Shown here one piece after another: positions 54,848 to 64,000 of a stretch of DNA of 64,000 nt (position 1 is its first letter; the number at the start of each line of letters is the position of its first letter). A program made the position numbers and the translations under genes. The notes beneath the pieces were generated by a model. It made no database searches, was not told the origin of the DNA, and worked only from the letters and a program-made list of their open reading frames with translations. Source of the stretch: Roseicyclus marinus (lineage in GTDB: Bacteria; Pseudomonadota; Alphaproteobacteria; Rhodobacterales; Rhodobacteraceae); contig NZ_AP027266.1 of assembly GCF_036322625.1 (NCBI RefSeq), forward strand, positions 3,289,001 to 3,353,000. The letters run 5' to 3'.

Positions 54848-55651
54848 ATGGCGCTCTGGAACCTGTTGCTTCTGGCCCTGATCCAGGGCGTGACCGAGTT
54901 TCTGCCGATCTCCAGCTCGGGTCATCTGGTGCTTTTGCCGAATCTCACCGGCATGGCCGACCAGGGACAGGTGATCGACGTTGCGGTCCATGTCGGCACG
55001 CTGGGCGCGGTCATCCTCTATTTCTGGCGCGACGTGCGGATGGGGCTTGCCGGCATTCCCCGGATGCTGACCGGTCGGATCGACACGGCGGGGTCAAAGC
55101 TTGCCTTCCTGCTGGTGATCGCCACCGTTCCCGTGATCGTCGCGGGATTGGTCCTGCATGTGACGGGCCTGTCCGATGCGCTGCGGTCGGTCGCCGTGAT
55201 CGGCTGGACGATGCTGGTCTTCGGGATCGTGCTCTACTGGGCCGATCAACGCGGGCCACAGGAAAAGCACGCAGAATCATGGTCCTTGCGCGATGCCGTG
55301 CTCCTTGGCCTTTGGCAGGCGGTGGCGCTGATCCCCGGCACGTCACGCTCGGGCATCACCATCACGGGCGCGCGCTTCATGGGCTATGACCGCGAAAGCG
55401 CCGCGCGGATTTCCATGCTGATGTCGATCCCGACCATCGCCGCCTCGGGCATCTTGCTGGGGGGCGAGGTCATCGCCACGGCCGACGCGCAGACCGCGCG
55501 CGACGGGGCCATCGCGGCGGTCTTTGCCTTTGCCGCCGCGCTGGCCGCGCTGGTCGTCATGATGCGTCTGCTCAAATCCGTCAGCTTCACGCCCTACGTG
55601 ATCTATCGCGTGATCCTGGGCGTGGTGCTTTTGGGGATCGCCTATTCCTGA
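54848..55651 (+). CDS. uppP: Undecaprenyl-diphosphatase
   Basis: 267 residues, about eight membrane helices. The two signature motifs are GVTEFLPISSSGHL (14-27, catalytic Glu17) and PGTSRSG (163-169). Known role: dephosphorylates C55-PP to recycle the lipid carrier for peptidoglycan and also gives bacitracin tolerance. ATG 54848 has GAGG nine bases before it. Confidence 0.95.
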   Translation: MALWNLLLLALIQGVTEFLPISSSGHLVLLPNLTGMADQGQVIDVAVHVGTLGAVILYFWRDVRMGLAGIPRMLTGRIDTAGSKLAFLLVIATVPVIVAGLVLHVTGLSDALRSVAVIGWTMLVFGIVLYWADQRGPQEKHAESWSLRDAVLLGLWQAVALIPGTSRSGITITGARFMGYDRESAARISMLMSIPTIAASGILLGGEVIATADAQTARDGAIAAVFAFAAALAALVVMMRLLKSVSFTPYVIYRVILGVVLLGIAYS

Positions 55652-56631
55652 CCGCGCAGGTGGCGGGCCGTTTCCTTGATCTGCGCATATTGGCCACCCG
55701 GGCGGAAGCGCCACAGGTAATCCTCCAGCACCGGGTCCATCGCGACCGGGGTAATGCCCAGATCGGCAAAGCCCATCCGCCCCTCGGTCACGACATTGTC
55801 GCGGCGCAGGTTGCGGACCTGGTCACGGGTCAGAACACCATTGCGCACCAGGCCCAGCGTCGCGGCCTGCAACAGGTCAAAGGCACCGCCCATCAGCATG
55901 GCGACGGGAAAGGGGACATTCACGATCAGGCGGCGGCGCTGGATGATGCGCAGCATGCGCTCCATCAGCTGGCGGAAGCTTGCCACCTCGGGCCCGCCCA
56001 ATTCGTAGATGCCGGGCTTGGCCTGACCCAGAACGCCCATCACGGCCGCCCGCGCCACGTCGTCGACATGGACCGGCTGGAACCGCGTGTCGGCGCCCAC
56101 GACCGGCAGAACCGGACCCAGACGGGTCATTCCGGCGAACCGGTTGAAGAATTGATCCTCGGCCCCGAAGATGATGGAGGGGCGCAGGATCACGGCCTGC
56201 GGCATGGCGGTCAGAACCGCCGCCTCTCCCTTGGCCTTGGTCTTGGCGTATTCGCTGTCGCTGCCAGTATCCGCGCCGATGGCCGAGATATGGACCATCC
56301 GCGCCACGCCCTCTTCGGCGGCGATGCGCGCGATGCGGGCCGCACCGTGCTGCTGGACGTTGTTGAACTTGTTCTTTCCGCTTTCGGCCAGGATGCCGAC
56401 GCAATTGACCACCGCATCCGCACCGCGCAGCGCCGAGCGCACGCAGTCATCGTCGCGGATATTGGCCAGAACGGGTTCCACCTGTCCCACAACGCCATAG
56501 GGGCGCACGAACAAGGCTTCGTTCGGGCGACGGACGGCGACGCGGACGCGCCAACCCTCCTTGGCCATGCGGCGGGCAATGTAGCGGCCCACAAAGCCCG
56601 AGCCGCCGAAAATGGTGACGAGTTTCGACAT
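55642..56631 (-). CDS. NDUFA9-like atypical SDR (complex I-associated family)
   Basis: 329 residues. Rossmann motif TIFGGSGFVGRYIARRM, DAVVNCVGILAESGKNKF, SAIGADTGSDSEYAKTKAKGE, RPSIIFGAEDQFFNRFA and FQPVHVDDVARA mark the NDUFA9 subfamily of SDR proteins. In mitochondria this is a complex I subunit; in Rhodobacterales its role with complex I is inferred only. Its end overlaps uppP by 10 bases, tail to tail. Confidence 0.88.
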   Translation of the reverse strand: MSKLVTIFGGSGFVGRYIARRMAKEGWRVRVAVRRPNEALFVRPYGVVGQVEPVLANIRDDDCVRSALRGADAVVNCVGILAESGKNKFNNVQQHGAARIARIAAEEGVARMVHISAIGADTGSDSEYAKTKAKGEAAVLTAMPQAVILRPSIIFGAEDQFFNRFAGMTRLGPVLPVVGADTRFQPVHVDDVARAAVMGVLGQAKPGIYELGGPEVASFRQLMERMLRIIQRRRLIVNVPFPVAMLMGGAFDLLQAATLGLVRNGVLTRDQVRNLRRDNVVTEGRMGFADLGITPVAMDPVLEDYLWRFRPGGQYAQIKETARHLRGQE

Positions 56632-56777
56632 GTCAGATGTCCTTCGGTCGCGTTAAACGGGTGATAGAAGCGGGGCGGCGCAGCGACAAGGCGCAAATCG
56701 TCCCGGTCTTTCGCCTGTTTCGTCGCATCCCTGCAAAGCGGCTGGCCAGTATGGGCCAACAAGGCTAGGTCAGGGGT

Positions 56778-58595
56778 ATGTTGAGTGCGCTGCCACGCCC
56801 GACCCTTGCCCTGATGCGCGCCGTCCTAGCGACGGTCGCCCTGTTGGGTCTTGTGCCTTCTGCCATCGCCCAGGACGTGTTGCTGCGCGCCCCCGGCGCC
56901 CCCGAGGACCTGGTCGACCGCCTGCGGGCCAATGCGCTTTTGCTGCGCAGCCCCGAAGAGGGCACAGAGCGGACAGGCGACGATATCACCGCTGCGGCCC
57001 GTGCCGATTACGGGCGGTTGATCGGCATTCTCTACGAACACGGGTATTTCGCGCCCGTGATCGCGATCAGGCTTGATGGACGCGAGGCATCCGACATTTC
57101 GCCCTTTGCCGCACCGGCGCAGGTGGCGCGTGTCGAGATCGAGATCGAGACCGGTCCGCCGTTCCGGCTGGGCCGGGCCGAGATCGGGCCGCTGGCCGAG
57201 AACACCATCCTGCCTGATGGATTCGCACCGGATCAGCCGGTGACCACGCCGCTGTTGCAGGCTACGACGCGGGCAGCGATCGACGGATGGGCCGCGCGCG
57301 GCCATGCCTTTGCCCAAGTGGGCGCGCAGCGCATCACGGCGCGAAATCCCGCCGCGATCCTTGATGTCGCCATCGCCATGGCGCCCGGCCCGGTCATCAC
57401 CTTCGGCGATCTGGTGCCACAAGGGCAGGACCGGATGCGCATGGACCGCATCGTGGAAATCGCGGGGCTTCCGACCGGAGAGGTCTATACCCCCGCAGCC
57501 CTCGAGCGCGCCGAGGAACGGCTGCGCGACACCGGGACATTCGCCGCCGTCGATCTGCGTCTGCAACAGCCGCGCACGGGCGACATTTCCGATGTCGACG
57601 CCATTCTGGCCGAGGCCCCGCTGCGCCGCCTGGGTTTCGGGGCAGAGGTCGGCAGCGACGAGGGCTTGCAGCTCAGCGCATATTGGCTGCATCGCAACCT
57701 TTTGGGCGGGGCGGAACGGCTGCGCTTCGATCTCGAGATCTCGGGGATCCAGGAACTTGAAGGCGACGGGATCGACGCGGAATTGCGCGGCAGGTTCGAA
57801 CGGCCCGCAACGATCACGCCGGATACGACATGGGCGGTGGAAACGGCGCTGATCTATCTGCAGGAACCGCGCTACACCATCGAAGGGTTCGGATTGGAAT
57901 CCTCCCTGACACATCAGCTGTCGCGCACGGTGACGGTCGAGGGCGGTATCGGGCTGAGCTATTCGGTGATCGACGACGGCTTGGGCGAACGCAGCATCCT
58001 GCGCTTCACCCTGCCCCTGAGCGCCACCTATGAAAACCGCGACGATCCCGTCGATCCGCGCGGCGGGGCCTATGCGGAGCTGACGCTGACCCCGTTCCAG
58101 GTGATCTCCGGCACGGGCGGGGCGCGCGTCACGCTCGACGGGCGCGGCTATCGCGGCTTCGGCGAGGCCGAGCGCACGCGGCTTGCCGCACGGGTGCAGG
58201 TCGGCGGGCTGTTCGGTGGCGATCTAGTCGATATCGCGCCCGATGACCTGTTGTATTCGGGCGGGTCGGGCACGGTCCGCGGTCAGGCCTACCGGTCGCT
58301 TGGCGCGCTCCAGGGCGGGCGGCCCAGCGGCGGGCGCGGGTTCCTTGGCCTGTCGGGCGAGCTGCGCCACGACATCGGCGATACGGATTTCGGCATCGTG
58401 GGCTTTGCCGATGCCGGCTACATCAGCGCGGGCGCCCTGGGGGATGGGGCGTCGGATTGGCATGCGGGCGTGGGGATCGGCCTGCGCTACGCAACCCCCT
58501 TCGGGCCGATTCGGGTGGATCTGGCCACACCTGCCTCCGGCGACAGCGCCGGACGCGAGGCCTATCTCTACATCGGCATCGGGCAGGCGTTCTGA
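56778..58595 (+). CDS. tamA: Outer-membrane assembly protein TamA (BamA family)
   Basis: 605 residues. Signal peptide (LATVALLGLVPSAIAQ), POTRA domains in the first 270 residues (VEIEIETGPPFRLGRAEIGPL; GEVYTPAALERAEERLRDTG), then a C-terminal beta-barrel of the BamA/TamA family with the signature GGSGTVRGQAYRSLG and last strand AYLYIGIGQAF. Known role: with TamB, assembly of outer membrane proteins and lipid transport. The TGA stop overlaps the tamB ATG. Confidence 0.93.
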   Translation: MLSALPRPTLALMRAVLATVALLGLVPSAIAQDVLLRAPGAPEDLVDRLRANALLLRSPEEGTERTGDDITAAARADYGRLIGILYEHGYFAPVIAIRLDGREASDISPFAAPAQVARVEIEIETGPPFRLGRAEIGPLAENTILPDGFAPDQPVTTPLLQATTRAAIDGWAARGHAFAQVGAQRITARNPAAILDVAIAMAPGPVITFGDLVPQGQDRMRMDRIVEIAGLPTGEVYTPAALERAEERLRDTGTFAAVDLRLQQPRTGDISDVDAILAEAPLRRLGFGAEVGSDEGLQLSAYWLHRNLLGGAERLRFDLEISGIQELEGDGIDAELRGRFERPATITPDTTWAVETALIYLQEPRYTIEGFGLESSLTHQLSRTVTVEGGIGLSYSVIDDGLGERSILRFTLPLSATYENRDDPVDPRGGAYAELTLTPFQVISGTGGARVTLDGRGYRGFGEAERTRLAARVQVGGLFGGDLVDIAPDDLLYSGGSGTVRGQAYRSLGALQGGRPSGGRGFLGLSGELRHDIGDTDFGIVGFADAGYISAGALGDGASDWHAGVGIGLRYATPFGPIRVDLATPASGDSAGREAYLYIGIGQAF

Positions 58596-61500
58596 TGCGG
58601 TGGCTTCTGATCCTTCCGCTTCTGATGTGCTTCGCGCTGCCGGGCATCGGTCACGCGCAGGAAGACGACGACCGCTCGCGGATCGTTCGCTTCCTCGAAA
58701 ACCAATTGTCGGATGGGGCCCGGTCCGTCTCGATCCGGGGCTTTCGCGGTGCGCTGTCCTCGACGGCCGAGATGGACCTGCTGACCATCGCGGATGATCG
58801 CGGCATCTGGCTCACACTGGAAAACGCGCAACTGACATGGTCGCGCAGCGCCCTGTTGCGCGGCGCCCTGCAGATCGACCGGCTCAGCGCGGAGCGGCTG
58901 GAGGTGGCACGCCGCCCCGACAGCCCCGACAGCGGCCCCGATCTGCCCCCGGCAGAGGCACAGCCATTTTCCCTGCCTGACCTGCCGGTCAGAATCGCCA
59001 TTGACGAGGTCACCATCGGGGAAGTGACGCTCGGCGAAGACATCCTGGGTAGTCCCGTCGCCCTGTCGATCGCGGGCAGCGCCCGGCTGTCCGGCGGGGA
59101 GGGCGCGGCGGCCCTCGAACTCGAACGGCTGGACGGTCCGCACGGCGTCTTCGATCTTGACGCATCCTATGGCAACGCGACGCGCAATCTCGAGCTTGCG
59201 CTGCTGGTCGAGGAGGATCCGGGCGGCATCGCTGCGACCGTGCTGGGATTGCCGGGTGGGCCGTCCGTCCGTCTTTCGGTCACAGGCGCTGGCCCGATAG
59301 ACGATTTCGTCGCCGATATCGCGCTGCAAAGCGATGGCCAGCCGCGCCTTGCCGGGCAGATCGAAACCGCCGTGGCGACAGACACCGGGGAACGCCGGAT
59401 CGCTGCCGATCTGGCGGGGGATATCACCCCGCTGCTCTTGCCGGAATACCGGGGCTTTTTCGGCCCCGACGTGCAGTTGCAGACCCAGCTGCGCCTTTTG
59501 GCCGATGGGGGCGTCGAACTGGATCACCTGTTGCTATCAGCCGCATCGATGACGCTTGAGGGCAGCCTGTCGCTTGCCCCCGGGGGCGTGCCGCGCGACT
59601 TCGACCTGACCGGACGGATCGCCGATCCCCTTGGCGGCGACATGGTGCGCCTGCCCCTGGGCGGGGACCCGGTGACGGTGCGATCCGTCGACCTGCACCT
59701 GACCCATGATGCGACCCAGCGCGACACCTATACCGCCAAGATCGGCGTCGATGATCTGGACCTCGGGACCCTGCAGATCGACGGGATCGCGCTGGATGCA
59801 AGTGGCCGCATCGTTCAGACGGACCAGGGCGTCACGATCGACACACCCCTTACCCTCGACATCATGGGGATCGCGCATGACGACCCCGCGCTGGCAAGGG
59901 CGCTGGGTCCGGCCGCACAGCTCGAGGCGCGATTGTCCTGGCGCGAGGGTGCGCCGCTCGCACTCGACGATCTGGTGGCCGAAGCTGGCGATCTGGCTCT
60001 GACGGGCATGGCCTCGCTCCTGCAGGAAGAGAACCGCCTCACCCTTTCGACCGATCTTCGGGCCACGGCGGCGGATGTTGACCGGTTCGCCCCTCTGGCG
60101 GGTCAGCCGCTGGCCGGGTCCCTGCGCGCCAGCGTGACTGCCGAGGTTGAGCTTTTGTCAGGCGGCTTCGACCTGTCGATGACGGGAACGGGCACCGATC
60201 TGATGCTGGCCGATGGCCTGCCGCCGCGGCTGCTGGCGGGGGAGACAATGCTGGAAATCTCGGCGCGGCGGGACGAGACAGGTCTGACGCTGCGGGACCT
60301 GCGCCTTGGCAACGCCGAGCTTTCGCTGGATGCGGCGGGGCGGTTGGCGGCCAGCGGCACGGATGTCTCCGCCACGGCGCGGCTCAACGATATCGGGCTT
60401 TTCACCGATGCCCTGCGCGGGCCGGTCGATGCGACACTGACCCTCACGCGCGGGGTCGGGACGGCTGCGCCCTTCGGGATCGATGCGCAGGTCCAAAGCG
60501 CGGCAGGCATCGCCGCAGAGATCACCGGCACGGCCACGCCCGATTCCGGCACGGTCGATCTTGTCGCCACGGGACAGCTGCCGCTCGGCCTTGCCAACCG
60601 CGCCCTTGCACCGCGCAGCATCAACGGCACGCTGGGCTTCGATCTTGCGCTGCGCGGTGCACCGACGCTTGCCAATGTGACCGGTCAGCTCGGCACAAAT
60701 GGTGCGCGCGTCACCTTGCCTCTTCTCCAGACATCGCTTGACGGGGTTGCCGTCAACGGCAGGCTCTCGGGCGGGCGATTGAGCCTTGATGCCGATGCAA
60801 GCCTTGCCACGGGCGGAACCTTGGGCGTCGTCGGAAACATCGCGCTGACAGGGCCCGGTTTCCCGGCACAAATCACCCTGTCGGGTCGCGCCCTGCGGCT
60901 TGTCGATCCGACCCTGTATTCGGCGCTGATCGACACGGCCGATATCACGGTCGACGGTCCCTTGACCGGTGCCTTGCGTGTCGGTGGCACGGTCACGCTG
61001 GGCGAAACGGAGCTGCGCATTCCCGAAAGCGGATTGGGCGGCGCGGCCCCCATACCGCCGATCACCCATGTCGGGGAAACCGGCCCCGAACGGCGCACGC
61101 GGATTGCCGCAGGGCTTGGGCCTATTGATGACGGCGCGGGCGGATCACAACGGATCGCGCTGGACCTGACGATGACGGCTCCCGGGCGCATCTTTCTCAG
61201 GGGCCGGGGGCTGGACGCCGAATTGGGCGGCACCTTGCGGATCGGCGGCACAACCGCAGATGTCATCCCCTCGGGACGATTCGATCTGATCCGGGGGCGT
61301 CTGTCCATTCTGGGCACGCGGCTGGACCTGACCGATGGATCGGCCAGCCTTCAGGGGAATTTCGATCCGTTCATCCGGCTTCTGGCAAGCTCGCGCAGCG
61401 GGGGCTACACCATCGGCGTCAACGTGATCGGGCGGGTGACGGCCCCCCAGATCAGCTTCACCTCCAGCCCGGCACTGCCCGAGGATGAGGTTCTGGCCCA

Positions 61501-61849
61501 ACTCCTGTTCGGGCGGTCCGTCGCGGCCCTGTCGCCCGTGCAGCTGTTGCAGATGGCCGATGCCGCTGCATCCTTGGCGGGTGGGTCCAGCCAATCCGGG
61601 ATTTTCGCAACGCTTCGCGAGGGATTGGGGGTAGATGACCTCGATCTTCAGACAGACGAGACAGGGAATGCGGCGCTCAGGGCCGGGCGGTACCTGTCGG
61701 ACAATGTCTATACCGATGTGACCGTGACCCAGGGTGGCACGACCGGCCTGTCGCTCAACATCGATCTGACCCCGGACATCACCGCGCGCGGCACATTCGA
61801 AAGCGACGGAACCTCGCGGCTCGGGGTGTTTTTCGAACGGGATTATTGA
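58595..61849 (+). CDS. tamB: Translocation and assembly module subunit TamB
   Basis: 1,084 residues. N-terminal membrane anchor/signal (LILPLLMCFALPGIGHAQ), a very long repetitive beta region of AsmA-like character, and the C-terminal TamB domain (GTRLDLTDGSASLQGNFDPFIRLLASSRSGGYTIGVNVIGRVTAPQISFTSSPALPEDEVLAQLLFGRS, quoted in parts). Known role: spans the periplasm with TamA and moves phospholipids to the outer membrane. The ORF starts earlier in another frame, but ATG 58595 (overlapping the tamA stop) is the right start. Confidence 0.94.
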   Translation: MRWLLILPLLMCFALPGIGHAQEDDDRSRIVRFLENQLSDGARSVSIRGFRGALSSTAEMDLLTIADDRGIWLTLENAQLTWSRSALLRGALQIDRLSAERLEVARRPDSPDSGPDLPPAEAQPFSLPDLPVRIAIDEVTIGEVTLGEDILGSPVALSIAGSARLSGGEGAAALELERLDGPHGVFDLDASYGNATRNLELALLVEEDPGGIAATVLGLPGGPSVRLSVTGAGPIDDFVADIALQSDGQPRLAGQIETAVATDTGERRIAADLAGDITPLLLPEYRGFFGPDVQLQTQLRLLADGGVELDHLLLSAASMTLEGSLSLAPGGVPRDFDLTGRIADPLGGDMVRLPLGGDPVTVRSVDLHLTHDATQRDTYTAKIGVDDLDLGTLQIDGIALDASGRIVQTDQGVTIDTPLTLDIMGIAHDDPALARALGPAAQLEARLSWREGAPLALDDLVAEAGDLALTGMASLLQEENRLTLSTDLRATAADVDRFAPLAGQPLAGSLRASVTAEVELLSGGFDLSMTGTGTDLMLADGLPPRLLAGETMLEISARRDETGLTLRDLRLGNAELSLDAAGRLAASGTDVSATARLNDIGLFTDALRGPVDATLTLTRGVGTAAPFGIDAQVQSAAGIAAEITGTATPDSGTVDLVATGQLPLGLANRALAPRSINGTLGFDLALRGAPTLANVTGQLGTNGARVTLPLLQTSLDGVAVNGRLSGGRLSLDADASLATGGTLGVVGNIALTGPGFPAQITLSGRALRLVDPTLYSALIDTADITVDGPLTGALRVGGTVTLGETELRIPESGLGGAAPIPPITHVGETGPERRTRIAAGLGPIDDGAGGSQRIALDLTMTAPGRIFLRGRGLDAELGGTLRIGGTTADVIPSGRFDLIRGRLSILGTRLDLTDGSASLQGNFDPFIRLLASSRSGGYTIGVNVIGRVTAPQISFTSSPALPEDEVLAQLLFGRSVAALSPVQLLQMADAAASLAGGSSQSGIFATLREGLGVDDLDLQTDETGNAALRAGRYLSDNVYTDVTVTQGGTTGLSLNIDLTPDITARGTFESDGTSRLGVFFERDY

Positions 61850-61922
61850 TCCGCCATCTTTGACGCGTTTGTGCCGTTGACAGCCCCTCGGCGCGGCTAT
61901 ATCAGCCCGCCTCACGACACCT

Positions 61923-62009
61923 GCCCAGGTGGCGGAATTGGTAGACGCGCTGGTTTCAGGTACCAGTGACTTAACGGTCGTGGAGGTTCGAGTCCTCTCC
62001 TGGGCACCA
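61923..62009 (+). tRNA. tRNA-Leu (CAG)
   Basis: 87 bases including the encoded CCA. The acceptor stem GCCCAGG pairs with CCTGGGC; the anticodon stem CTGGT/ACCAG closes the loop TTCAGGT with anticodon CAG. A long class II variable arm (GACTTAACGGTC) and the T arm with GGTTCGAGTCC are present. Confidence 0.97.
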
Positions 62010-62350
62010 AGATCCCCGAGAAACACGATGGTTTCCGGGGGTTACAGGTCAAAGATCTTCCCGCCGGATAGATGTTTCGAACAGCAGGCGACCTGCCTCC
62101 CGGCATGGCCGCAAGGTTTCGATGTGCCGTGCCTGTCGCGCGGGCCCTGAACGGGTCTCGCACGTGCGCGAATGCATGCGTTTCGCGGCGGGTTGATCGG
62201 GCAGAGGCACGCCCGATCCAAAAGCCATGATGGACATATGAGGCAAGCAGAAACGCCCGCACGAAATGGCGGGCGCTTCTTCGTCCGGAAAATCCTTGCC
62301 GAACGGATTGCCCCGCGGCCAGCCCCCCAGCCGCGGGGTCGAACGGGACC
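62010..62350. other. Gene-free stretch between tRNA-Leu and the RTX/Hint gene
   Basis: 341 bases without a credible gene. It holds an imperfect hairpin just after the tRNA (CCCCGAGAAAC to GTTTCCGGGG, about 62014-62039) and the terminator listed separately. A short AT-rich part sits at 62215-62250. A short minus-strand frame (from 62262) runs through the tRNA and is not credible. Confidence 0.5.
62249..62280. terminator. Bidirectional hairpin terminator candidate
   Basis: 12-bp arms with one mismatch: AGAAACGCCCGC (62249-62260) and GCGGGCGCTTCT (62269-62280), with an 8-base loop. It lies about 70 bases past the stop of the RTX/Hint gene and past the tRNA. T content after the stem is modest (GCTTCTTCG on plus, GTTTCTGC on minus). 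Confidence 0.6.
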
Positions 62351-64000
62351 TCAGCCCCGGTTCGGGCCGGCCGCGGTGAGCAGCCGTGCCTCGTAGGCCT
62401 TCAGCACCCTGCGGGCGGCGCCATAAGCGGCGCGTCCTTCCGGCATGGACAGGTCGGGGAAGATCGTGAACAGCTCGTCGCGCTGTGCAGCGTCGATCCC
62501 TTCCATCGCCATGTCGCCCGGCTGGAAGCTTTCGGTCCAGGACCCGTTGGCCAGCACCACCTGGTGACGTTCGCACATCACGTGGACATAGGTGACCGAT
62601 CCGACCTCCTGGTTCACGATACCCGGCATCCCGGTCAGGTGCTTGGCCGCGACCAGAACCTCGTGTTCGTCGAAGATCAGTTCCGCCTCGGGGCCGCAGA
62701 TCAGCATCCGGTGGTTCGGACTGACGAGCATGTCACGCTCGGGCAACCCATGGCCGAGAGACCCCGCCCGGATCAGCACCGGGCGCAGTTTCGGCGACTG
62801 GGCCAGTTCGGCGGCACCCAGTTTGCGTGCCCCGACCCAGGCCAGTTCCTGGATGCCGTCGTCACGCGTGATCACCTTGTCGCCCGGCTTCAGGTCCTCG
62901 ACCGGGCGCTCGCCCTTCGGCGTCGCGATCAGCGTGCCGGGGGTGAAGCAGATGATCTGCTCGATATTGGTGAAGGTCAGGCTGCCGGTGATGTTCCCGG
63001 CCGCGTCCAGGTAGTTGACCGTCCCGTCCTCACCATTGCCGTCGCTGTCGGTGACACGGTTGACGATGCGCCAGCGCGAGGAGCCCAGATCGAGCGTGTC
63101 GAAGTCGTCGCCGCCCGAGCCGCCGTCGATCGTGTCGCCCGCCGCCTCGACGCCGCCGCTCACGATGAACGTGTCCCGATCGTCGTCGCCCGTCAGGTTG
63201 TCCGCCCCCTGGCCGCCGACGAGCGTATCGTTGCCCGCCCCGCCCGAGATCAGGTCATCGCCCCCGGCCCCGAAGACAAGATCGTTGCCCGCATCGCCGA
63301 ACAGGATATCGAGCCCGACGCTGCCGATGATCGTGTCGTTGCCATCGCCACCGATGGCGAGGTTGACGTTGCCCGGCCCATCGTTGCTGGTGGGGTTGCC
63401 CACCGGCAGGGTGCCGCCGGCGCTGCCGGTGACGATGAAGTCGTCTCCTGCGCCGCCGTCGAGCGTATCGTTGCCCGCGCCGCCCAGCAGGTCGTCGCCA
63501 CCCTCGCCGCCCGAAAGACTGTCGTCGCCGAAGCCGCCGAGGATCTCGTCATTGCCGGCACCGCCGTCGACGGTGTCATTGCCGCCGCCCGCATCGACCG
63601 TGTCGTCGCCACCATTGGCGTTGATGACATCATCGCCATTGGTGATCTGGTCGCCATCGGCGTCGGTATAGCCCACGGGCATGTTCTCGCCCGTGTCCAG
63701 ACCGTCGACGGTGCCATCCGCATCGGTGATGATCGTCTCGATCTCGCTGAAGTTGATCGTGACGGGATCGCCCGCAGCATTGGTAAAGACCGCCGTGCCC
63801 GCACCGGGCCCGGTGTTCGTGACGGTGACCGGGCCGAGACCGCGCAGGTCCAGCACGTCGCCGATGCGCCCGCCGGGGTTGTTGGTCGGGTCGGTCAGGT
63901 CCTCGCCCCCCGTGCCACCGATCACGGTGATCACGGTATTGCCCGGCAGGGTCGGGTCGAACCGGAACTCGTCGTCGCCCTCGCCACCTTCGCCGCGGTC
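62351..64000 (-). CDS. RTX-repeat protein with C-terminal Hint domain (5' end outside the window)
   Basis: 549 residues visible. Several glycine/aspartate-rich calcium-binding nonapeptide repeats of the RTX kind (GGxGxDxLx: GGAGNDEILGGFGDDSLSGG; GGAGNDTLVGGQGADNLTG) cover about residues 110-300. A Hint domain follows: CFTPGTLIATPKGERPVEDL, GDKVITRDDGIQELAWVGAR, SPNHRMLI. Known: RTX proteins are exported by type I systems; Hint (hedgehog/intein-like) domains can self-cleave. No type I transporter is in view. Repetitive DNA here reads as coding, not CRISPR. Confidence 0.88.
   Translation of the reverse strand, partial: DRGEGGEGDDEFRFDPTLPGNTVITVIGGTGGEDLTDPTNNPGGRIGDVLDLRGLGPVTVTNTGPGAGTAVFTNAAGDPVTINFSEIETIITDADGTVDGLDTGENMPVGYTDADGDQITNGDDVINANGGDDTVDAGGGNDTVDGGAGNDEILGGFGDDSLSGGEGGDDLLGGAGNDTLDGGAGDDFIVTGSAGGTLPVGNPTSNDGPGNVNLAIGGDGNDTIIGSVGLDILFGDAGNDLVFGAGGDDLISGGAGNDTLVGGQGADNLTGDDDRDTFIVSGGVEAAGDTIDGGSGGDDFDTLDLGSSRWRIVNRVTDSDGNGEDGTVNYLDAAGNITGSLTFTNIEQIICFTPGTLIATPKGERPVEDLKPGDKVITRDDGIQELAWVGARKLGAAELAQSPKLRPVLIRAGSLGHGLPERDMLVSPNHRMLICGPEAELIFDEHEVLVAAKHLTGMPGIVNQEVGSVTYVHVMCERHQVVLANGSWTESFQPGDMAMEGIDAAQRDELFTIFPDLSMPEGRAAYGAARRVLKAYEARLLTAAGPNRG

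Noticed and set aside
61923-62350. tRNA-Leu as an integration (att) site
   Set aside because: I saw no repeated copy of the tRNA 3' end, no integrase and no island in the window.
63015-63671. Repeated GC-rich units that might look like a CRISPR array
   Set aside because: They are coding RTX nonapeptide repeats on the minus strand, not identical repeats with unique spacers.

Overview
The window is a stretch of high-GC chromosome from an alphaproteobacterium. Gene content and order point to the Rhodobacterales (Roseobacter/Rhodobacter group): secA beside argJ and a parvulin, gltD/gltB beside uppP and an NDUFA9-like protein, serA/serC, rlmN beside an IalB-family protein, tamA/tamB, and a tRNA-Leu(CAG). 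This assignment is inference from families and synteny; there is no 16S gene here. Most of the window is housekeeping, densely packed on both strands, with many 1-30 nt overlaps.

Layout. 1-3.8 kb: the end of an S41 (CtpA-type) protease, rppH, and an error-prone polymerase dnaE2 that lacks its normal C-terminal region and has a LexA-like box in front. 3.77-4.26 kb: an AT-richer orphan gene at the break. 4.3-9.6 kb: prolyl aminopeptidase, ubiG, a MarR regulator, glutaredoxin, comF, an NDUFAF5-like methyltransferase and hemH. 9.7-17.8 kb: mutT, argJ, a parvulin, secA, an exported protein of unknown role, and a phosphate-binding/OmpA fusion gene broken by an apparent one-base deletion. 17.8-24.8 kb: radC, map, a CinA-type MoaB-fold protein, a GNAT acetyltransferase, an OmpA-domain protein, lysR with a clear terminator, mtgA and a GST. 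24.8-30.8 kb: queG, an SDR, two L,D-transpeptidase-fold proteins around a CAP lipoprotein, a 61-residue secreted or membrane peptide, rlmN and an ialB-like gene. 31-35.6 kb: class 3 asparaginase, hybrid histidine kinase, thiolase and MarR. 35.6-38.6 kb: serA and serC, separated by a REP-like pair, with a leader RNA candidate before serC. 38.9-47.5 kb: MarR, an alpha/beta hydrolase, an Att-like ABC operon (ATPase, large permease, AttH, PNPOx-like), a hydrolase-membrane fusion and serB. 47.7-56.6 kb: gltB, an exported protein, gltD, uppP and an NDUFA9-like gene. 56.8-64 kb: tamA-tamB, tRNA-Leu and the C-terminal part of an RTX/Hint protein.

Shared themes: serine biosynthesis is complete (serA, serB, serC) within about 12 kb, and glutamate synthase, which supplies the amino donor for SerC, is next door. 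Envelope biogenesis is strongly represented (secA, parvulin, mtgA, YkuD proteins, uppP, tamA/tamB, the Att-like transporter). The features most worth a second look are the truncated dnaE2 with its neighbouring orphan gene, the frameshifted binding-protein/OmpA gene, the serC leader, the run of hairpins between serB and gltB, and the Att-like operon. I found no CRISPR array, prophage or intact transposon.
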